A DNA stretch of 64,000 nucleotides, taken from Nocardia wallacei. Lineage in GTDB: Bacteria > Actinomycetota > Actinomycetes > Mycobacteriales > Mycobacteriaceae. Below, in pieces: positions 7,765 to 17,113 of the stretch. Each line of letters opens with the position of its first letter. Within the stretch, counting starts at the first letter, position 1. The notes below the pieces were generated by a model that saw only the letters and a program-made list of their open reading frames with translations, had not been told where the DNA came from and ran no database searches. A program made the position numbers and the translations under genes. The DNA lies in contig NZ_AP023396.1 in the NCBI RefSeq assembly GCF_014466955.1, forward strand, positions 1,860,001 to 1,924,000, read 5' to 3'.

Positions 7765-9267
7765 TCACGTTGCGGGAACCGGTGTGCGTGCGCGGTGGGC
7801 GCGAACACGGCATTTGCCGGAGCAGTACAGTGCTGGTCTGCCACCGCGGCGCTGTTTCAGTGGCGCCGCGCACCCCGGTGCGGCGCAGATCCCAAGACGG
7901 TTCGGGCGACCTTCGGCAAGGCCGGGCCGTTCGGCCGGCGTCGGCGGTAGGGTGTGGCAGCCGTCCCGGTGTACTGGCCACTGGCTTTCGGTGCGCCACA
8001 GCTGGCGGTGGGTGCCGTGGTCGTCGACCTCGTAGGGTTGATAGCCGAGCCGAGCCAGTTCGGCGGCGTCGAGTCCGCGTTCGCGATGGAAGGTGTTGAT
8101 GGTCGAGGCGCCGATGGCGCTGCGAATCTGGAAGCAGGGGCGTCCAGGGTGCGCGCCGCAGCGTAGGCACGGCTGGTCCATTTCGCCGTAGAACCCGCGC
8201 CAAAGCTCGCCGGTCACAGGCATGCTTGTGGCGAGGGACGCGTGTGGTTCGGCTTCATCAGGATGAAGTGGAGTCACGCTCGCGGTGACGGGATCGACCC
8301 ATTCCGCGCGAACCAGGAACGGGAACCGCCTGCGTAGCTGCTTCCATGCCCCGGATGGCCGAAAGGCGTCTGTCAGCGTTGCGTGCACGTAGTCCAGCGA
8401 CCGCGTGGCGGCCGTGAGCTCGGTGAGGGTGCCTTCGACCCGGACCAGTCCAGACGGCATGAGTAGAGGGACTTCGGTGGTCGAGGTCAGCCCGTCTGCG
8501 CCGAGGTCGATCATGCAGACCGATTTCGGCGGGTCGAAATCGATGGGCCGCGGGCCGAAGTCGTAGACATAGGGCAGAGGCGAGCCCGAGTAGCGGACCG
8601 CGCGGGAGACCGCGTGCGGCCAGTGTAGGTCACCGAGCGCGACATAGTCGATTCCGGCGAACACCTCGACCGGGACCGTGTGACGGCTACCGACCCGCAA
8701 CCGTTCCGGACCGCGTTCGGTGGGGTCGGCCACTGGAACATGACCGACCACCACCGAACGCGCTTCCGGACGGCCCGCCAGGTCCGCACGCACTCGCGTC
8801 ATCGCGGTAAGCCAGCGATCGGCGTGCGACCGGCCCGCACCACAACCGAGCGCGGATCCAGTGAACTGCAGACATGGAACCCCGTACACCGCGACAGACC
8901 CGTGCTCGTCGTCGAACAACACCGGCCTGCCGATGCCGGCCACGCTGGTCACCAAGTGCAACCCGCCTGCGGCAGAGAACACTGCTCCGGCTCCCAGACG
9001 GATCGGTGAGTCATGGTTACCTGCTATTATCAGCAGCTGCGCGCCAGCAGCTCGGATCGCGGCGAACGCGTCCTGACACACAGCAACCTCGGCCTCAGAT
9101 GGATCGGTTCTGTCGTATATATCGCCAGCGACGACCACGAGATCGACTTCCCACTCCTCTACGAGTGCTGGGATCTCCCCGACGAGTATGACCCGCTGAG
9201 CGGCCAGCAAGGGCATGCCACGCATCCGGAACCCGATATGCCAGTCGGACGTGTGCAGGATCCGCAT
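7765..9267 (-). CDS. SbcD/Mre11-like metallophosphoesterase with C-terminal zinc-binding extension
   Basis: A calcineurin-like nuclease of 500 residues from ATG at 9267. In-frame TTG and GTG codons lie further upstream, but the product from 9267 starts directly with the metal-binding core. The phosphoesterase motifs appear in order: HTSDWHIG, VVAGDIYDRTDP, IIAGNHDSP, SVVVGHVPVADP and ALGDLHWPHAV, as in SbcD, whose usual partner is the SbcC ATPase. No SbcC is present here. After about residue 370 comes an unusual tail with CLRCGAHPGRPC and a final CAAPGC...YCSGKCRVRAHR block. Both look like zinc-binding clusters, the second resembling CGNR-type fingers for nucleic-acid binding. It could be a stand-alone structure-specific DNA or RNA nuclease. 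Confidence 0.75.
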   Translation of the reverse strand: MRILHTSDWHIGFRMRGMPLLAAQRVILVGEIPALVEEWEVDLVVVAGDIYDRTDPSEAEVAVCQDAFAAIRAAGAQLLIIAGNHDSPIRLGAGAVFSAAGGLHLVTSVAGIGRPVLFDDEHGSVAVYGVPCLQFTGSALGCGAGRSHADRWLTAMTRVRADLAGRPEARSVVVGHVPVADPTERGPERLRVGSRHTVPVEVFAGIDYVALGDLHWPHAVSRAVRYSGSPLPYVYDFGPRPIDFDPPKSVCMIDLGADGLTSTTEVPLLMPSGLVRVEGTLTELTAATRSLDYVHATLTDAFRPSGAWKQLRRRFPFLVRAEWVDPVTASVTPLHPDEAEPHASLATSMPVTGELWRGFYGEMDQPCLRCGAHPGRPCFQIRSAIGASTINTFHRERGLDAAELARLGYQPYEVDDHGTHRQLWRTESQWPVHRDGCHTLPPTPAERPGLAEGRPNRLGICAAPGCAAPLKQRRGGRPALYCSGKCRVRAHRARTPVPAT

Positions 9268-9393
9268 GCGCGACAGGATATTCCGCGCCACTGACAACTC
9301 TCGCGGACCGGGGTCACAGTGCCCAGGGGTACCCGCAAGGAGTTCCAGCGGTGGGCCTTCGTGCGGCAGGCGCCGGCCGTTTCGCTGCTCCGA

Positions 9394-10869
9394 TTACCAG
9401 CCGAAGTAGCTGCGGATGAGCAATTCGTCCGGGCGTGGCTCGGGTATATGGAGGTCTTTTGGCGCGCATCCGAGGAGTGGGTGGGCGTCTGCGGTGGGGT
9501 CGGTGGGGTGGTGGAACAGGATCAATTCGATCACTGTGTCGACGTAGGCGAGCGCCGTGGTCATCAAGGTGACCGCGAAGGTGGCCAAGTCGCCGACGGT
9601 CGTCGGTTCGGCCGACAGGACCGTGGTGCTGGCCTTCCAGACGCCGAGTTTGGCGACCTGTTGCTGGGTGAGTTTCACGTCGTCGAGCAGGTCGAGGTTT
9701 ACGGCGATGGTGGTAGCGCTGCCGTATCCACGGCTCGGTACCGGCCCAGTCGGCAGTACGGCCTCATGGATGTAGTTGCGCAGTGTCGAGGTGATGTAGG
9801 CGTAGGTTCTGTATTCGACGATCCGGTCCACGATCTCACCGGCGGCGTATTTCTCGACGATGTGGCTGGTGATTAGGGGCAGAGAGTGCAGGCTCTTGGG
9901 TTCGTTCCTCTTCGGTCCCCGGCCGTCGTGCAGCCGTCTGAACAGTCGGCCGAATGTGTCGAATACTGCGGTCAGGTAGAGCAGTTCGCGGTCGAATGCC
10001 TCGCTGACCCGCTCGGTGGTATCGGCGGTAGGTGTGTGCGGCCCGTTGTGGGTCGACAGTGCGGCCAGCAACTCGTCGAGCGCGCGCAGCGCGCGCTGGG
10101 CCCGTGCCGAGATCGAGCCGAGGTCGGAGACGACATCGGTGTGCCTGCCCATCAGGGCGGCCACCATCAGGTGGCGAAGATGCGGGATGTGGCTCTCGAT
10201 CCCGATGTGGTAGACCCCGCTGACCGATCCGGCGCGCAGATCGTCGTAGACGATGACGCCCGTTCGGTTGTACCGCAGGCTCAGGTTTCCCGTCATGCGC
10301 AGATAGTGACCGAATATCGGTAGCAGGTCGGGAGGGGTGATCATGGCGGCGATATCGTTGTCGGCGACTTCGGGTCGGCCCGCGGTCGGCGCCTCGGTCA
10401 CCACAACGTCTAGCCCGAGTTTGAGGGCCACGGCCGCCAGCGCTGCGGCGCGGTAGCGGTCTTCCTCGGTGAGGTCGGATTCTGCCGACTGTAGGGCGTC
10501 GAGGTTGGCGTAGACGCCGAAGAACGGGCACCAGCCGCCGAAGGTCTGCTCGCCTGCGGTGTAGGTGGTCACCCAGACCTGCGACGCGTCGGCGATCTTT
10601 TCCAGTTCGCCGAAGCTGTGATAGTCCACGACATGCACGATCGCGCAATCGAGGCGCTGCCTCCACGGTTCGGTCAGATCGTCGTGTTGCTCGCCGAATA
10701 CGAGGAACGCGGGCTCGATTTCCGGGCGCCGTCGCAGCACCGATACGAAGTCGGCGATATCGGGCGGCTCGGCCCCCAGGGTCGACAGATCCAGGCCGAC
10801 TCGCAGCGGGCCGCGTCGCCGGGACGAGTGGATACAACGGCCGATGCTCGCCATGTGGTGCACGGACAT
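9394..10869 (-). CDS. Hypothetical protein, 491 residues
   Basis: I do not recognise this protein. It is read from ATG at 10869; GAGGT abuts that start too closely to act as a normal ribosome site, so an internal start (for example ATG at 10854) is possible. The N-terminal 200 residues look like an alpha/beta fold (LRVGLDLSTLG, AFLVFGEQHD, CAIVHVVDYHSF, VWVTTYTAGEQ, LDVVVTEAPTAGR) somewhat like a Rossmann or NAD-dependent deacetylase arrangement, but no catalytic signature is evident. The C-terminal 280 residues are predicted mainly helical. The position next to a nuclease and just outside a mobile element would suit a defence or accessory role, but this is only context. Confidence 0.6.
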   Translation of the reverse strand: MSVHHMASIGRCIHSSRRRGPLRVGLDLSTLGAEPPDIADFVSVLRRRPEIEPAFLVFGEQHDDLTEPWRQRLDCAIVHVVDYHSFGELEKIADASQVWVTTYTAGEQTFGGWCPFFGVYANLDALQSAESDLTEEDRYRAAALAAVALKLGLDVVVTEAPTAGRPEVADNDIAAMITPPDLLPIFGHYLRMTGNLSLRYNRTGVIVYDDLRAGSVSGVYHIGIESHIPHLRHLMVAALMGRHTDVVSDLGSISARAQRALRALDELLAALSTHNGPHTPTADTTERVSEAFDRELLYLTAVFDTFGRLFRRLHDGRGPKRNEPKSLHSLPLITSHIVEKYAAGEIVDRIVEYRTYAYITSTLRNYIHEAVLPTGPVPSRGYGSATTIAVNLDLLDDVKLTQQQVAKLGVWKASTTVLSAEPTTVGDLATFAVTLMTTALAYVDTVIELILFHHPTDPTADAHPLLGCAPKDLHIPEPRPDELLIRSYFGW

Positions 10870-11270
10870 ACCTCATGAAGCGATGCTCCGGCGCGTCGTG
10901 GGGCAGTACCAGCCCCTCAGTGCCGGTCACGCCGAAAGTCTCTCCCGCCACGGCAGTCCGGCGCTACATCTGTTTCGATGACAGCGCCCGGTGTAGCGGG
11001 TCGGCCTGGTGGTGGTTCGGCCAGCCGCCTGTTCTGGTTTCTCGTCGGCGGTCGCCGTGCTCCGGCGGGGCCCGGCGGCCGTCGAACCAGCCGCGGACGG
11101 CGATGAATCGGAGCTGGCCGGGCCGTCCGCGTCTCATTCGATAAAGCCCGGCTCCATCGGCCGATGGCATCTCTACCCCAGGGGCTCATCGCCACGATCC
11201 GCCACCGACCGGTCATCCGGGCCGCAGTCTCGGAACACCTCTCCTTACGAGGCGATAGCGTAGCCACCGA
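10870..11270. other. Intergenic region at the left edge of the mobile element
   Basis: A 401-nt gap between the hypothetical gene and the HTH gene. Short open frames exist on both strands, but they lack ribosome sites and have the composition of chance frames. I looked here for a copy of the tRNA-Ala-like 3' end present at 24.2 kb (a left attachment site) and found none. The left boundary of the element probably falls in or near this gap, but I cannot place it. Confidence 0.4.
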
Positions 11271-11798
11271 TTACACTCGCGCTCTCCCATGAGGATCCCG
11301 CGTGGGTATTCCGCGCCGACGAAGTGCCGTCAGGACGGTGGTGTGGTTGACGTCGAGATGGTTGCCGACCCGGGCGAGTGACCAGCCGAGCTTGTAGAGA
11401 TGGATGGCGGTGTCGACCTGGTCGGGGGACAGCCCGCGGCGGCGCATCGGTACCTCGTGTCGGTGGAGGATATTGCTGACTGTGCGCCGTTCGATACCGA
11501 ATCGGGCAGCCAGTTCATACACGGTTGCTCCGGCCTGGTAGCCGGTGATCAGCTCCGCGACTTCATCGGCGTCGAGTTGCCGTGCCCGCCGGGGTCTGAT
11601 TCTCACCACAGGCGGTGGGGCCGATGTTGTGGGGTCGGGTAGCTTCTGGATCAGGTTTTCCAGGGCTTCCGCCTGCGTTTCAGGGCTTCTACCTGCGCTT
11701 TTAGGGTTGTAGTAAGGTCCCCCAAGGTCCACCAGGGAAAACGCATTCTTTTCGACTCTCTTGCAAGTCGGTTGACGACAGTTCTGACGACAATTCAC
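11271..11798 (-). CDS. Helix-turn-helix protein downstream of integrase
   Basis: A 175-residue protein with two resolvase- or homeodomain-like HTH segments in its C-terminal half: [20 protein letters not shown] with [11 protein letters not shown], and [20 protein letters not shown] with [11 protein letters not shown]. Paired HTHs of this kind bind DNA in recombinase- and transposase-associated regulators. The GTG at 11798 overlaps the integrase stop (GTGA), so translation may be coupled. The N-terminal 60 residues are poorly ordered and rich in polar residues, and the true start could be further inside. The DNA at 11668-11709 contains two imperfect copies of a 20-nt unit. Likely role: control of, or help with, integration. 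No named family is recognised. Confidence 0.6.
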   Translation of the reverse strand: MNCRQNCRQPTCKRVEKNAFSLVDLGGPYYNPKSAGRSPETQAEALENLIQKLPDPTTSAPPPVVRIRPRRARQLDADEVAELITGYQAGATVYELAARFGIERRTVSNILHRHEVPMRRRGLSPDQVDTAIHLYKLGWSLARVGNHLDVNHTTVLTALRRRGIPTRDPHGRARV

Positions 11799-13048
11799 AT
11801 CGCCGTGTCATCAGCCGACGATTCGAACAACGTGCCCATCGAATCCAGCGCATCGCGCTTCACCGCCTCGATCACTTCCATGTAGATGCTCGTCGTCACC
11901 ACGATCGAAGAGTGCCGGAGAATACGTTGCACCGTCGCCGCCTCAACACCCTGGGCGAACAGCAACGTCGCGCACGAATGCCGGAGATCGTGCACACGAA
12001 TCTCACGCACGCCTGCCTTGACACACAATGCGCGGAACATGCGGTTCACGTTCCGCGGTTCGATCGGTTTGCCGAATTTCGTGGTGAACACCAGACCGGA
12101 CTCGTGCCAGGCTGTACCGGCCGCAAACCGTTCCTCGAGTTGTCGTTTCCGATGCTCACGAAGAATCGCCACCAACGGGCGCGGCAGCGGGAGCGTAGCG
12201 TTCGATCCTTCCGTCTTGACCTCATCGAGTTGTAGCCGACCGTCAACCCGATGCAGTGCTTGCCGAATTGTCAGCCGACCGCCGACCAAGTCCATGTCAG
12301 CCCAAGTCAGCCCGAGCGCTTCACCGCGCCGCAGGCCCATCGACAGAGCGACCGCCCAAAGAGCGTGCAAGCGATGCCCTTCGGCCGCGCGAAGAAACTG
12401 CTTGGCCTCCACCGGCGTGAAATACCGGACCTTGTAGTCCCCACTACCACCGACCTTGACCAAACGTGCCACGTTCCGGCTGATCAACTCGTCATCCACC
12501 GCATCCTGTAGCGCTGCACGCAGCACACGCAGAACGTGCCGGATCGAGCTGACCGACAACACCTCTCCACAGCATTCGGCCGGAGACTTAGCGCAGCACC
12601 GCGGTTTCGCCCGCGCCGCGTCCTTGCCCTGCCCGCAGCATTGGCACTTGGTCCGCAGGCCATTGATGAACGTCCGGACATGCCGACTTTCCAACGCCTT
12701 GAGCTTGCGCCGACCCAGGCCAGGCACGATATGCAGCCGCACATCTCCCTCGTATGTCGCATACGTGGTACGCCGGACATTGGGTTCGGCTACCTCGCGC
12801 AACCAGTACGTCATGTACTCCCGGACCGTCATCGTGGTCACATCGATCGGAATTCCCTTGCGCTGCAACTCTTTCAGCCGCGTACGCTCCGCATCGGCTT
12901 CTTCCCAGGTGCGGCCGTACACGCTGATCCGCTTACGCTTGCCGTCCGGTGTATCCACGAACAGCTTGAGTTCGACGCGGCCGTCCTTGCGCTGGCTGAT
13001 CGTGCCGGAGCCATTCGGGTTGCGCTTCCGCGGCTTCCGCTCTGCCAT
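11795..13048 (-). CDS. int: Tyrosine recombinase integrase
   Basis: Catalyses site-specific integration and, with Xis, excision of the element. It has 417 residues from ATG at 13048, which overlaps the Xis stop by one base (TGATG). Order of parts: an AP2-like arm-binding segment ([17 protein letters not shown], near 15-60), a SAM-like core-binding domain (about 70-190) and a catalytic domain with [14 protein letters not shown] (first Arg), [12 protein letters not shown] (His-x-x-Arg), [16 protein letters not shown] (second His region and nucleophile Tyr). The core-binding domain carries an unusual cysteine-rich insertion ([18 protein letters not shown] and further Cys), seen in some actinobacterial AICE integrases. 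It could bind zinc. Confidence 0.92.
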   Translation of the reverse strand: MAERKPRKRNPNGSGTISQRKDGRVELKLFVDTPDGKRKRISVYGRTWEEADAERTRLKELQRKGIPIDVTTMTVREYMTYWLREVAEPNVRRTTYATYEGDVRLHIVPGLGRRKLKALESRHVRTFINGLRTKCQCCGQGKDAARAKPRCCAKSPAECCGEVLSVSSIRHVLRVLRAALQDAVDDELISRNVARLVKVGGSGDYKVRYFTPVEAKQFLRAAEGHRLHALWAVALSMGLRRGEALGLTWADMDLVGGRLTIRQALHRVDGRLQLDEVKTEGSNATLPLPRPLVAILREHRKRQLEERFAAGTAWHESGLVFTTKFGKPIEPRNVNRMFRALCVKAGVREIRVHDLRHSCATLLFAQGVEAATVQRILRHSSIVVTTSIYMEVIEAVKRDALDSMGTLFESSADDTAM

Positions 13049-13227
13049 CACGCGGCATCCTCGATCAGGCCGGACACGTAGTCATCGAACGACTTCCGTA
13101 CGATGCGGCGACACCGGCCAACCTTCACCGACTGCACGCGCCCATCCCACAACAGCCGATAAATCGACCACGTACTCACCTCCAGCTCATCCGCCGCAGC
13201 CTGGACCGTCATGAATCTCCCGCTCAT
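13048..13227 (-). CDS. xis: Excisionase, MerR/Xis-type winged HTH
   Basis: A 59-residue DNA-binding protein translated from ATG at 13227 with GGAGGG about 5 nt upstream. It reads MTVQAAADELEVSTWSIYR, then LLWDGRVQSVKVGRCRRI and a final acidic stretch. This is the classic excisionase/DNA-binding HTH layout of a recognition helix after AADELEVS followed by a small wing. It lies directly before int, with overlapping stop and start, as in pSAM2-like elements. Role: architectural DNA binding that turns the integrase toward excision. Confidence 0.88.
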   Translation of the reverse strand: MSGRFMTVQAAADELEVSTWSIYRLLWDGRVQSVKVGRCRRIVRKSFDDYVSGLIEDAA

Positions 13228-13237
13228 CGATTCCCTC

Positions 13238-15001
13238 CTACGCCGCTTCCTGAATTGCCGAGACTTCTTGCGCGGGTGGTGGGTCTGTGATCAGGCCCTT
13301 TGCCGCGAGGTATTCGTTTTGCCACACCGAGCGTTGCGCGACCGCGGACATGATCAGGTGCTCGCGGCGTGGCACGTCGGGGTCGCTGGGTTCGGTCAGG
13401 CGCACGATCCAGCCCTGGGCTTGTTCGGCCTTGGCTATGCCGGCAGTGGCGAGGACTTGCCGGACGAATTCGATGCGGTCGGCCTTGTGGTCGGGGAGGG
13501 TCTTGTTGCTCCAGCGTCGTGACGTCTGCACCCGGCGAGCCCGCAGGCCGAGGGTGTCTCGGCGGTGTGCTTTGCCTTTGCAGCGGCCCGGGACGGTCTT
13601 GTCTTTGGCGTTGCGTGGGGCGATGCCGTAGCGCAGCCACACCGCGCAGGTCTCCGAACACGGGGTGCGCTGCAACTCGTGGTGGAGTCGTTCGTAGTGG
13701 CGGCGGGTGCGTTCGTTCGGGGCCTCGAGGACTTCGCCGATGGATTTGGTGAGGTACTTGGTCAGGTAGCCGATCAGCTTGCCCGCTGTCTCCCCGCCGA
13801 TCACGCCCTTGGCCTTGCCCGGGCGGACGGGGCCGCGCTCCCCGTCACCGTCCACGAGACTGCCGTCGTCGTCGCCGATGTCGCGGGTGTCGGTTTGCAC
13901 GCCCCAGCGGAGCACGTGGGCGGGTTGCTGGTCGTCCATCTCCTTCATGAGCGCGAGTGCCTCATCGAAACTCGGGAGCCGTTGCCCGGTCTCGGGATCG
14001 ACGAACCCGCCCGCCTGGTGGTCCCAGACCGGCATGTGGTCGTCTGTGTAGATTTCGTGGTCGAAGTGCGGCCACCACACTTGGTGGTAGGTCGCGGCGA
14101 TCACCTGGTTGATCAGCTCGTGCGGGTCGGTGCCACGCACCGCGATATGCGCGTGAGGAGCACCACGGCGCTGAGGTTCCACGGTCGCGAAGTACTGGAC
14201 GTTGCGGCCCGCGGCGCGCCGCCAGTTCTGGATGAGCCGGTCCAGCAGCATCGGGAAGAAGATCGCGTCCCGGGCGGCACGCCGGTAGTCGTAGGTGTCC
14301 GGGTCGACCGGTGAACCGTCCCCGCACACCTCGCCGTTCTTGTTGACCGCGCCGTCGGTGTGGCAGCGGCCGTAGGAGGGCAGGGTGACGGTGAGGAAGG
14401 TCGAGGGGCGGTGCTTGCCCGCGAACTGGCGGCCGATGGTGGTCTTGGCGATCTTCTTGCGCGGTAGGTTCGGCATGTCCTGGCGCCGTTTCGTGGACCG
14501 CGTCCGGCGCTGCCGGGGTTTGGCGTCGATCCCGGGAATGCGGCCCTGCAATCCCGAGTCCCGCAGCTCCCGATCCAGGTCCGCGATGACTTCCCGGAAC
14601 CCTTCGGCTGCTTCGTCGTCGCCCGCCTCGCGTGCGGCCTTGTATTCGGCCAGCAGGTCAGCGCGAGCGGTCAGGAGGTCTTTCTGGTGGTCGGTCGGTG
14701 GGGTGCGGTCGGAGACCGGTTCTTCCTCCATGTGCCAGCCCTCCCGGCACTGCGCGATCCGCAAGGCGCGAGCCTTCGCCGCACAGGAAGGGCAATCCGA
14801 TGCCCGAGTCGACTTGCACGCTGCCGCAACGTATTTCGACTCACCGGTGGCGGGGTTGAACGCGCGCATCGGGATCGGGCGCTTGCACACCCCGTACTTC
14901 TCCGCCGCGGCTTCAGCGATATCGACCAGGTTCGGCAGGGCGCGACGCTGCGCGGCAGTCTGCCGGGCCGGAGCGTTGTCGGCGCGGGGTTCGGTAGTCA
15001 T
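13238..15001 (-). CDS. repSA: RepSA-type replication initiator
   Basis: Initiates rolling-circle replication of the excised element by nicking its double-strand origin. It has 587 residues from ATG at 15001, which overlaps the previous stop by one base; longer in-frame starts lie inside the upstream gene. Landmarks are an N-terminal cysteine segment (CKSTRASDCPSC) likely to bind zinc, the FLTVTLPSYGRC strand, the HUH metal-binding motif GAPHAHIAVRG, and a probable catalytic tyrosine region GKLIGYLTKYLTKSIG. A second cysteine group (PCSETCAVWLRYG) follows. Length and motif order match actinomycete RepSA proteins. The cognate origin was not identified. Confidence 0.88.
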   Translation of the reverse strand: MTTEPRADNAPARQTAAQRRALPNLVDIAEAAAEKYGVCKRPIPMRAFNPATGESKYVAAACKSTRASDCPSCAAKARALRIAQCREGWHMEEEPVSDRTPPTDHQKDLLTARADLLAEYKAAREAGDDEAAEGFREVIADLDRELRDSGLQGRIPGIDAKPRQRRTRSTKRRQDMPNLPRKKIAKTTIGRQFAGKHRPSTFLTVTLPSYGRCHTDGAVNKNGEVCGDGSPVDPDTYDYRRAARDAIFFPMLLDRLIQNWRRAAGRNVQYFATVEPQRRGAPHAHIAVRGTDPHELINQVIAATYHQVWWPHFDHEIYTDDHMPVWDHQAGGFVDPETGQRLPSFDEALALMKEMDDQQPAHVLRWGVQTDTRDIGDDDGSLVDGDGERGPVRPGKAKGVIGGETAGKLIGYLTKYLTKSIGEVLEAPNERTRRHYERLHHELQRTPCSETCAVWLRYGIAPRNAKDKTVPGRCKGKAHRRDTLGLRARRVQTSRRWSNKTLPDHKADRIEFVRQVLATAGIAKAEQAQGWIVRLTEPSDPDVPRREHLIMSAVAQRSVWQNEYLAAKGLITDPPPAQEVSAIQEAA

Positions 15002-15642
15002 CAGGCAGCCTCCCCGGTCCGTCCAGGACCGTCGATGGTGGGCAAGGTGATCGTTTCGGCGAGTGAATCCGATTGGCGCAGCACCAGTTCCATCACGCCG
15101 GGACCGGCGACAGTGGCGCGGCACTCCTGCGCGCCGAAGGTGTGCGCGATCCGCTCGACGCGGTTCTCGTAGTCCTCAGGGCACTGACCCTCCAGCATCC
15201 GCACCCGCAGCCGATCCACCGTTGCCCCGATCTGGACCCCGATCAAGCGCGGGACACGAACCGCCTCGTCGTCGCGGATGGTCAGGTGGCAGGCGTGCAG
15301 GCGGGCAGCCCAACGCCAGCGGTAACGCCGCCAGGCCCGGAACCGGGTGCGTGCCCGCGAGGTGACCCACCGCTCGAACATCTCCGGACGCCGACGACGC
15401 CCGAGCATGATCCCCGCAGCGAACACCCCGACCACCACGACACCCACACCCCAACCCAGCAGCAACCCGGCAGCCACCGCCACCGCGAGCGGCAGCGTGA
15501 TCACCGGGAACAACACCGCCCACCACGCGACCACGAACACCACACGAACGACCTGCCACACCAGTTCCAGCAGCGCACCGGCGACCACATCGAACGGGTC
15601 ACGAGAATGACTGTGGCGCTGCCGATTTCGTTTCGGGTTCAT
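15001..15642 (-). CDS. Membrane protein of the transfer region
   Basis: A 213-residue protein with two closely spaced hydrophobic helices at about residues 20-75 (LVWQVVRVVFVVAWWAVLF, then VAAGLLLGWGVGVVVVGVFA) and a basic cytoplasmic part rich in Arg and Trp (RARTRFRAWRRYRWRW). This arrangement resembles the membrane-anchoring N-terminal regions of FtsK/TraB-type proteins and the Spd-like spread proteins of AICEs, but no ATPase domain follows. Its start overlaps the 55-residue gene (ATGA) and its stop overlaps repSA. It may help anchor the transfer apparatus or DNA at the membrane. A specific family name is not assigned. Confidence 0.65.
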   Translation of the reverse strand: MNPKRNRQRHSHSRDPFDVVAGALLELVWQVVRVVFVVAWWAVLFPVITLPLAVAVAAGLLLGWGVGVVVVGVFAAGIMLGRRRRPEMFERWVTSRARTRFRAWRRYRWRWAARLHACHLTIRDDEAVRVPRLIGVQIGATVDRLRVRMLEGQCPEDYENRVERIAHTFGAQECRATVAGPGVMELVLRQSDSLAETITLPTIDGPGRTGEAA

Positions 15643-15806
15643 CGGTCCTTCTCCTCATCGGCGAACAAGCTCAGCTGCCCATCACAGTCCCAGCGGCCGA
15701 CCTCGGGCAGTTTCCGGCGGCGGTCCTTCGACTTGGACGCCCGGACCTGCGCGGCGGCCTTGGCGACGATCGGATTGACCTGTGGCGCTTCATCTTTCCT
15801 GGTCAT
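15639..15806 (-). CDS. Small hypothetical protein, 55 residues
   Basis: A short basic-then-acidic protein starting at ATG 15806, which overlaps the stop of the methyltransferase gene (ATGA); its stop overlaps the next start. The N-terminal KAAAQVRASKSKDRRRK is strongly positive and the tail LSLFADEEKDR is acidic. No family is recognised. The tight overlaps on both sides are the main evidence that it is translated. A longer in-frame extension exists but is antisense-like to the methyltransferase gene and is rejected. Confidence 0.6.
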   Translation of the reverse strand: MTRKDEAPQVNPIVAKAAAQVRASKSKDRRRKLPEVGRWDCDGQLSLFADEEKDR

Positions 15807-16891
15807 GCCGCAGTTACCTCCTGATCGGCGTAGAGGGGCGCGAGGAGCCAGGCGTACGCGGTGACCGCCTGGGGAGGGACGACGCCGTTGCCGAGGATCT
15901 TCAGCCGTTGCGCCCTGGTGAGGGTCAGGGCGGGATCGGTGACCCAGCCGGCGGGCCAGAACATCATCCACTCGACGAACGCCGGAGACAGGCACCGGTT
16001 CCCGCGGGAATTGCGTTCGGTCGGCGGAGGTGCCGGGCGGGACAGGTTTTCCTGGCGTTCGATCGCGGCGCGGTACCGGCCCCAGTCCGGGGTGCCGTCG
16101 ATCAGGGCGTAGTCGATCAGTTGCCGGGAATGACCGGCCCGCCGATCCGGGTGCATCCCGCCGCCGGAACCGTCCGAGGCGTTCGGGGTCGGCAGCCACG
16201 CCGCGGTGGTGCGCAGGTCCGTGCCGCCGGTGCCGTGCTGGTTGGGTCCGCCCTTGCTGCCGTCAGTGGCCCGCGGAGTTGGCAGGACGCCGTTTAGGCC
16301 ACATGGGCGCCGAGGACTTCCGGCAGGGTGCCGTTGCCATCCTCCACGTGTTTGCGGGCCGCTGGAGCGGTCAGCGAGCCGCGGGAATCCATCGCGCGCG
16401 GTGTCGGCAGGGTCGTAGACGACGACGAAGAGGCGTTCGCGGTGGTGGCAGGCACCCACGTCGGAAGCTCGCAGGCACGTCCATCGCGCATGCAGCCCGT
16501 CTTCGGCCAGGTCCCCGAGTACTCGATCGAACCCCAGAGACCGATGTCCGGCCACATTCTCCAGGAGCGTGACTCGAGGTCGTACTCGGCGAATTGCGTC
16601 CCGGACCGCCGGCCACACGTTGCGTCGGTCATCGCTTCCCTTCCTGCGTCCCGCCGCGCTGAACGGCTGGCACGGATACCCGGCGCACAACACGTCCACC
16701 GGTTCTGTTGTGTTCCAATCGATTCCGGTGATATCGCCGAGGTTCGGCACCTCCGGCCAGTGACGCGCGAGGACCATGCTCGCGGCCAGGTCCGGGTCGG
16801 CGTGCCACGCCATCGACGAGTCCGCGAACAACTCCAGCGCGGCCACATCCAGCATGCCCGACCCCGAGCACAAGGAACCGATCCGGGTCAT
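15803..16891 (-). CDS. DNA (cytosine-5-)-methyltransferase
   Basis: A 362-residue C5 methyltransferase. Motif I is IGSLCSGSGMLDVA (SAM binding), motif IV GYPCQPFSAAG with the catalytic Cys near residue 74, motif VI LLENVAGHR, motif VIII HHRERLFVV and motif X ILGNGVVPPQA. The target-recognition region between VIII and X is of normal size. No restriction endonuclease gene lies beside it, so it is a solitary methyltransferase. On a conjugative element it could protect transferred DNA from host restriction. The gene is embedded in the overlapping transfer/replication operon (ATGA at both ends), so it is expressed with RepSA and TraB. Confidence 0.9.
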   Translation of the reverse strand: MTRIGSLCSGSGMLDVAALELFADSSMAWHADPDLAASMVLARHWPEVPNLGDITGIDWNTTEPVDVLCAGYPCQPFSAAGRRKGSDDRRNVWPAVRDAIRRVRPRVTLLENVAGHRSLGFDRVLGDLAEDGLHARWTCLRASDVGACHHRERLFVVVYDPADTARDGFPRLADRSSGPQTRGGWQRHPAGSPRRPCGLNGVLPTPRATDGSKGGPNQHGTGGTDLRTTAAWLPTPNASDGSGGGMHPDRRAGHSRQLIDYALIDGTPDWGRYRAAIERQENLSRPAPPPTERNSRGNRCLSPAFVEWMMFWPAGWVTDPALTLTRAQRLKILGNGVVPPQAVTAYAWLLAPLYADQEVTAA

Positions 16892-17112
16892 GCCGCCCAG
16901 CCCCCGTCATCATCGGAGCCACTGAGATCCCAGCCGGGTACATGCCCGGTTTCGGCCCACAGGTGCGCGGCCACCGTCACCGCGTCCATGCCGGCGCGTT
17001 CGTAATGGCAGCGACGACGGGAACGGATGTCGACCACGGCGTCGATCGCGTCCTCAGTCCGCCGAAGCGCCTCGTCCTGGTACCGATAGGGACGGAAGTC
17101 GTTGCGAGACAC
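16888..17112 (-). CDS. Small hypothetical protein, 74 residues
   Basis: Read from GTG at 17112, with GAGG about 8 nt upstream and the previous gene's TAA ending one base before. It has an N-terminal helical, charged segment (YRYQDEALRRTEDAIDAVV), a basic RSRRRCHYERAG stretch, and an acidic, tryptophan-containing tail (GWDLSGSDDDGGW). No family is recognised. A longer frame to 17298 is antisense to the zinc-ribbon gene and is not used. Overlap of its stop with the methyltransferase ATG supports it as an operon member. Confidence 0.55.
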   Translation of the reverse strand: MSRNDFRPYRYQDEALRRTEDAIDAVVDIRSRRRCHYERAGMDAVTVAAHLWAETGHVPGWDLSGSDDDGGWAA

Positions 17113-17113
17113 G

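Noticed and set aside
10875..11267. Several small open frames in the gap left of the HTH gene
   Set aside because: No ribosome sites and overlapping frames on both strands; composition typical of chance frames in GC-rich DNA.
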